Source: Ascaphus truei
Taxonomy: Eukaryota; Chordata; Amphibia; Anura; Ascaphidae
Length of the DNA stretch: 64,000 nt
Direction of reading: 5' to 3'
NCBI GenBank assembly: GCA_036426205.1
Contig: CM071570.1
Location: 141,538,563-141,602,562, forward strand
Below the pieces are notes generated by a model. The model was given only the letters and a program-made list of their open reading frames with translations. It did not search any database and was not told the origin of the DNA. Below are positions 63,197 to 64,000 of this stretch, piece by piece. Position numbers and translations under genes: made by a program. Within the stretch, counting starts at the first letter, position 1. Each line of letters begins with the position of its first letter.

Positions 63197-64000
63197 CTCA
63201 TCCCGGACATGACATCACACAATTAAAACATAAAAAGTAAATAATTAAATAATCAGAGTATAAGAATCACATAAGGTATCATTTAACCATTAAATAATAT
63301 ATTGATGACAAATAAAAACAAATATGAAAGAGACAGATTGGATTATGAACGCAATCAAATAAACATTTGGCAGAAACCTTACCCTATCAGACCGCCTTCC
63401 GGTAATGGTTTTCAATATAAGAAGTCTCCAAGACCAGCTTGATCAATTCTTTGAAAACCACAGAGGTTGACATCAAGTATGGTCAAAAATACTTATTTTG
63501 ATTTTACTGAGCAGGACTCAACTCCACACAGTGTCTCTTTTTCAGAAAATGAATCCATGACCTCTTCAGCTGATGAGACCTGCTATCCAAGAAAAGTCTT
63601 CTAGAACCAGAACAAAAGTTACACACCGGGACGCTCATCAAAAAATGAAGATGACCCAGACATAGATCCAAGGGCAAATAATAAACATTGGAGTATTTTA
63701 AGTCCATCTGAATAAGATGTCATTTGATCTACAGTATTAAAACCGATGAAGCCATTGTGATTAAATGCAGAAAAGGGGGGAGCAGTGGTAATTAATCCTT
63801 TATATTGTCTATTACCAACTAGAGGTCCTTATACAACTAACTGACCCCCTTTTCAATATCAGATTAATTTCTGATTCCACTAGTTCACTCTTCCAGGAAC
63901 TTTTGGGTCTACAGCATTGGAAGAGGGTAGGGATCTACAGATTCTCTCTTTGAACGAGTATGATTATTTAGATTGTTCAAACTCCATTATTCCCATACTT
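63197..64000 (+). pseudogene. Possible PLE N-terminal/RT-start remnant, cut by window edge
   Basis: From about 63480, broken frames give DFTEQDSTPHSVSFSENES, DDPDIDPRANNKHW and later NAEKGGAVVI (about 63757-63786). The last fits the KADKGG-type motif that opens the reverse transcriptase region of Penelope-like elements. Many stops. The rest of the RT would lie beyond the window. Tentative. Confidence 0.4.

Overview
The window looks like a repeat-rich vertebrate chromosome segment, most likely from an amphibian and probably a frog. That rests on the mixture seen here: a Tc1/mariner relic, Ty3/gypsy elements with long LTRs, Penelope-like elements (PLEs) with GIY-YIG domains and hammerhead-like motifs, an L1/Tx1-type LINE tail, hAT MITEs, and a tRNA-type SINE with a MIR-like core. 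I see no prokaryotic gene organisation and no intact host protein gene. Almost every long open frame lies in a transposon, an LTR or a simple repeat.

Layout. 1-2.5 kb: an LTR-like piece, unannotated sequence and a decayed Tc1/mariner copy. 2.5-13.2 kb: a full-length but inactivated Ty3/gypsy element (LTRs about 1.26 kb, TATA target duplication). Its gag looks PNMA-like, and protease, RT, RNase H and integrase follow. A PLE sits inside its 5' LTR, and a 1,016-bp hammerhead-bearing insertion splits gag. 13.3-22.5 kb: LTR debris, GT/CA microsatellites, an 89-bp C-rich minisatellite, and a roughly 3-kb direct duplication (16.2-19.2 and 19.5-22.5 kb) whose copies differ largely by single-base indels. 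22.9-28.1 kb: a second, related LTR element without RT, RNase H or a complete integrase; it carries a gag start and a 384-codon open frame of unknown function. 28.2-34.4 kb: minisatellites, an LTR fragment, a LINE tail, a 1.1-kb inverted repeat and foldback elements. 35-41 kb: a hAT MITE, a solo LTR, and a CA- and CpG-rich repeat. 41-44.4 kb: a pseudogene that joins myosin-heavy-chain-like coiled coil to ASPM-like IQ repeats and is interrupted downstream by a MITE. 44.4-64 kb: mostly solo or partial LTRs, a second PLE, MITEs, satellites and long AT-rich stretches without recognised content.

The features interact mainly as nested insertions. At least ten pieces of one related LTR superfamily are recognisable by a shared U5 block (GGTGGAGGCGCTG, then CCCCAGGCT, then CAGGTA), an AGTAAA signal, and NRF1/YY1-type promoter motifs. 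About eleven hammerhead-ribozyme-like cores (CTGANGA, stem II, GAAA, short stem III, GTC) are scattered through the window, several at ends of PLE or PLE-like insertions. That density of ribozyme-like termini, together with the RT-less LTR element and its unknown open frame, is the most interesting content. All calls are by eye; no database search or folding was run.
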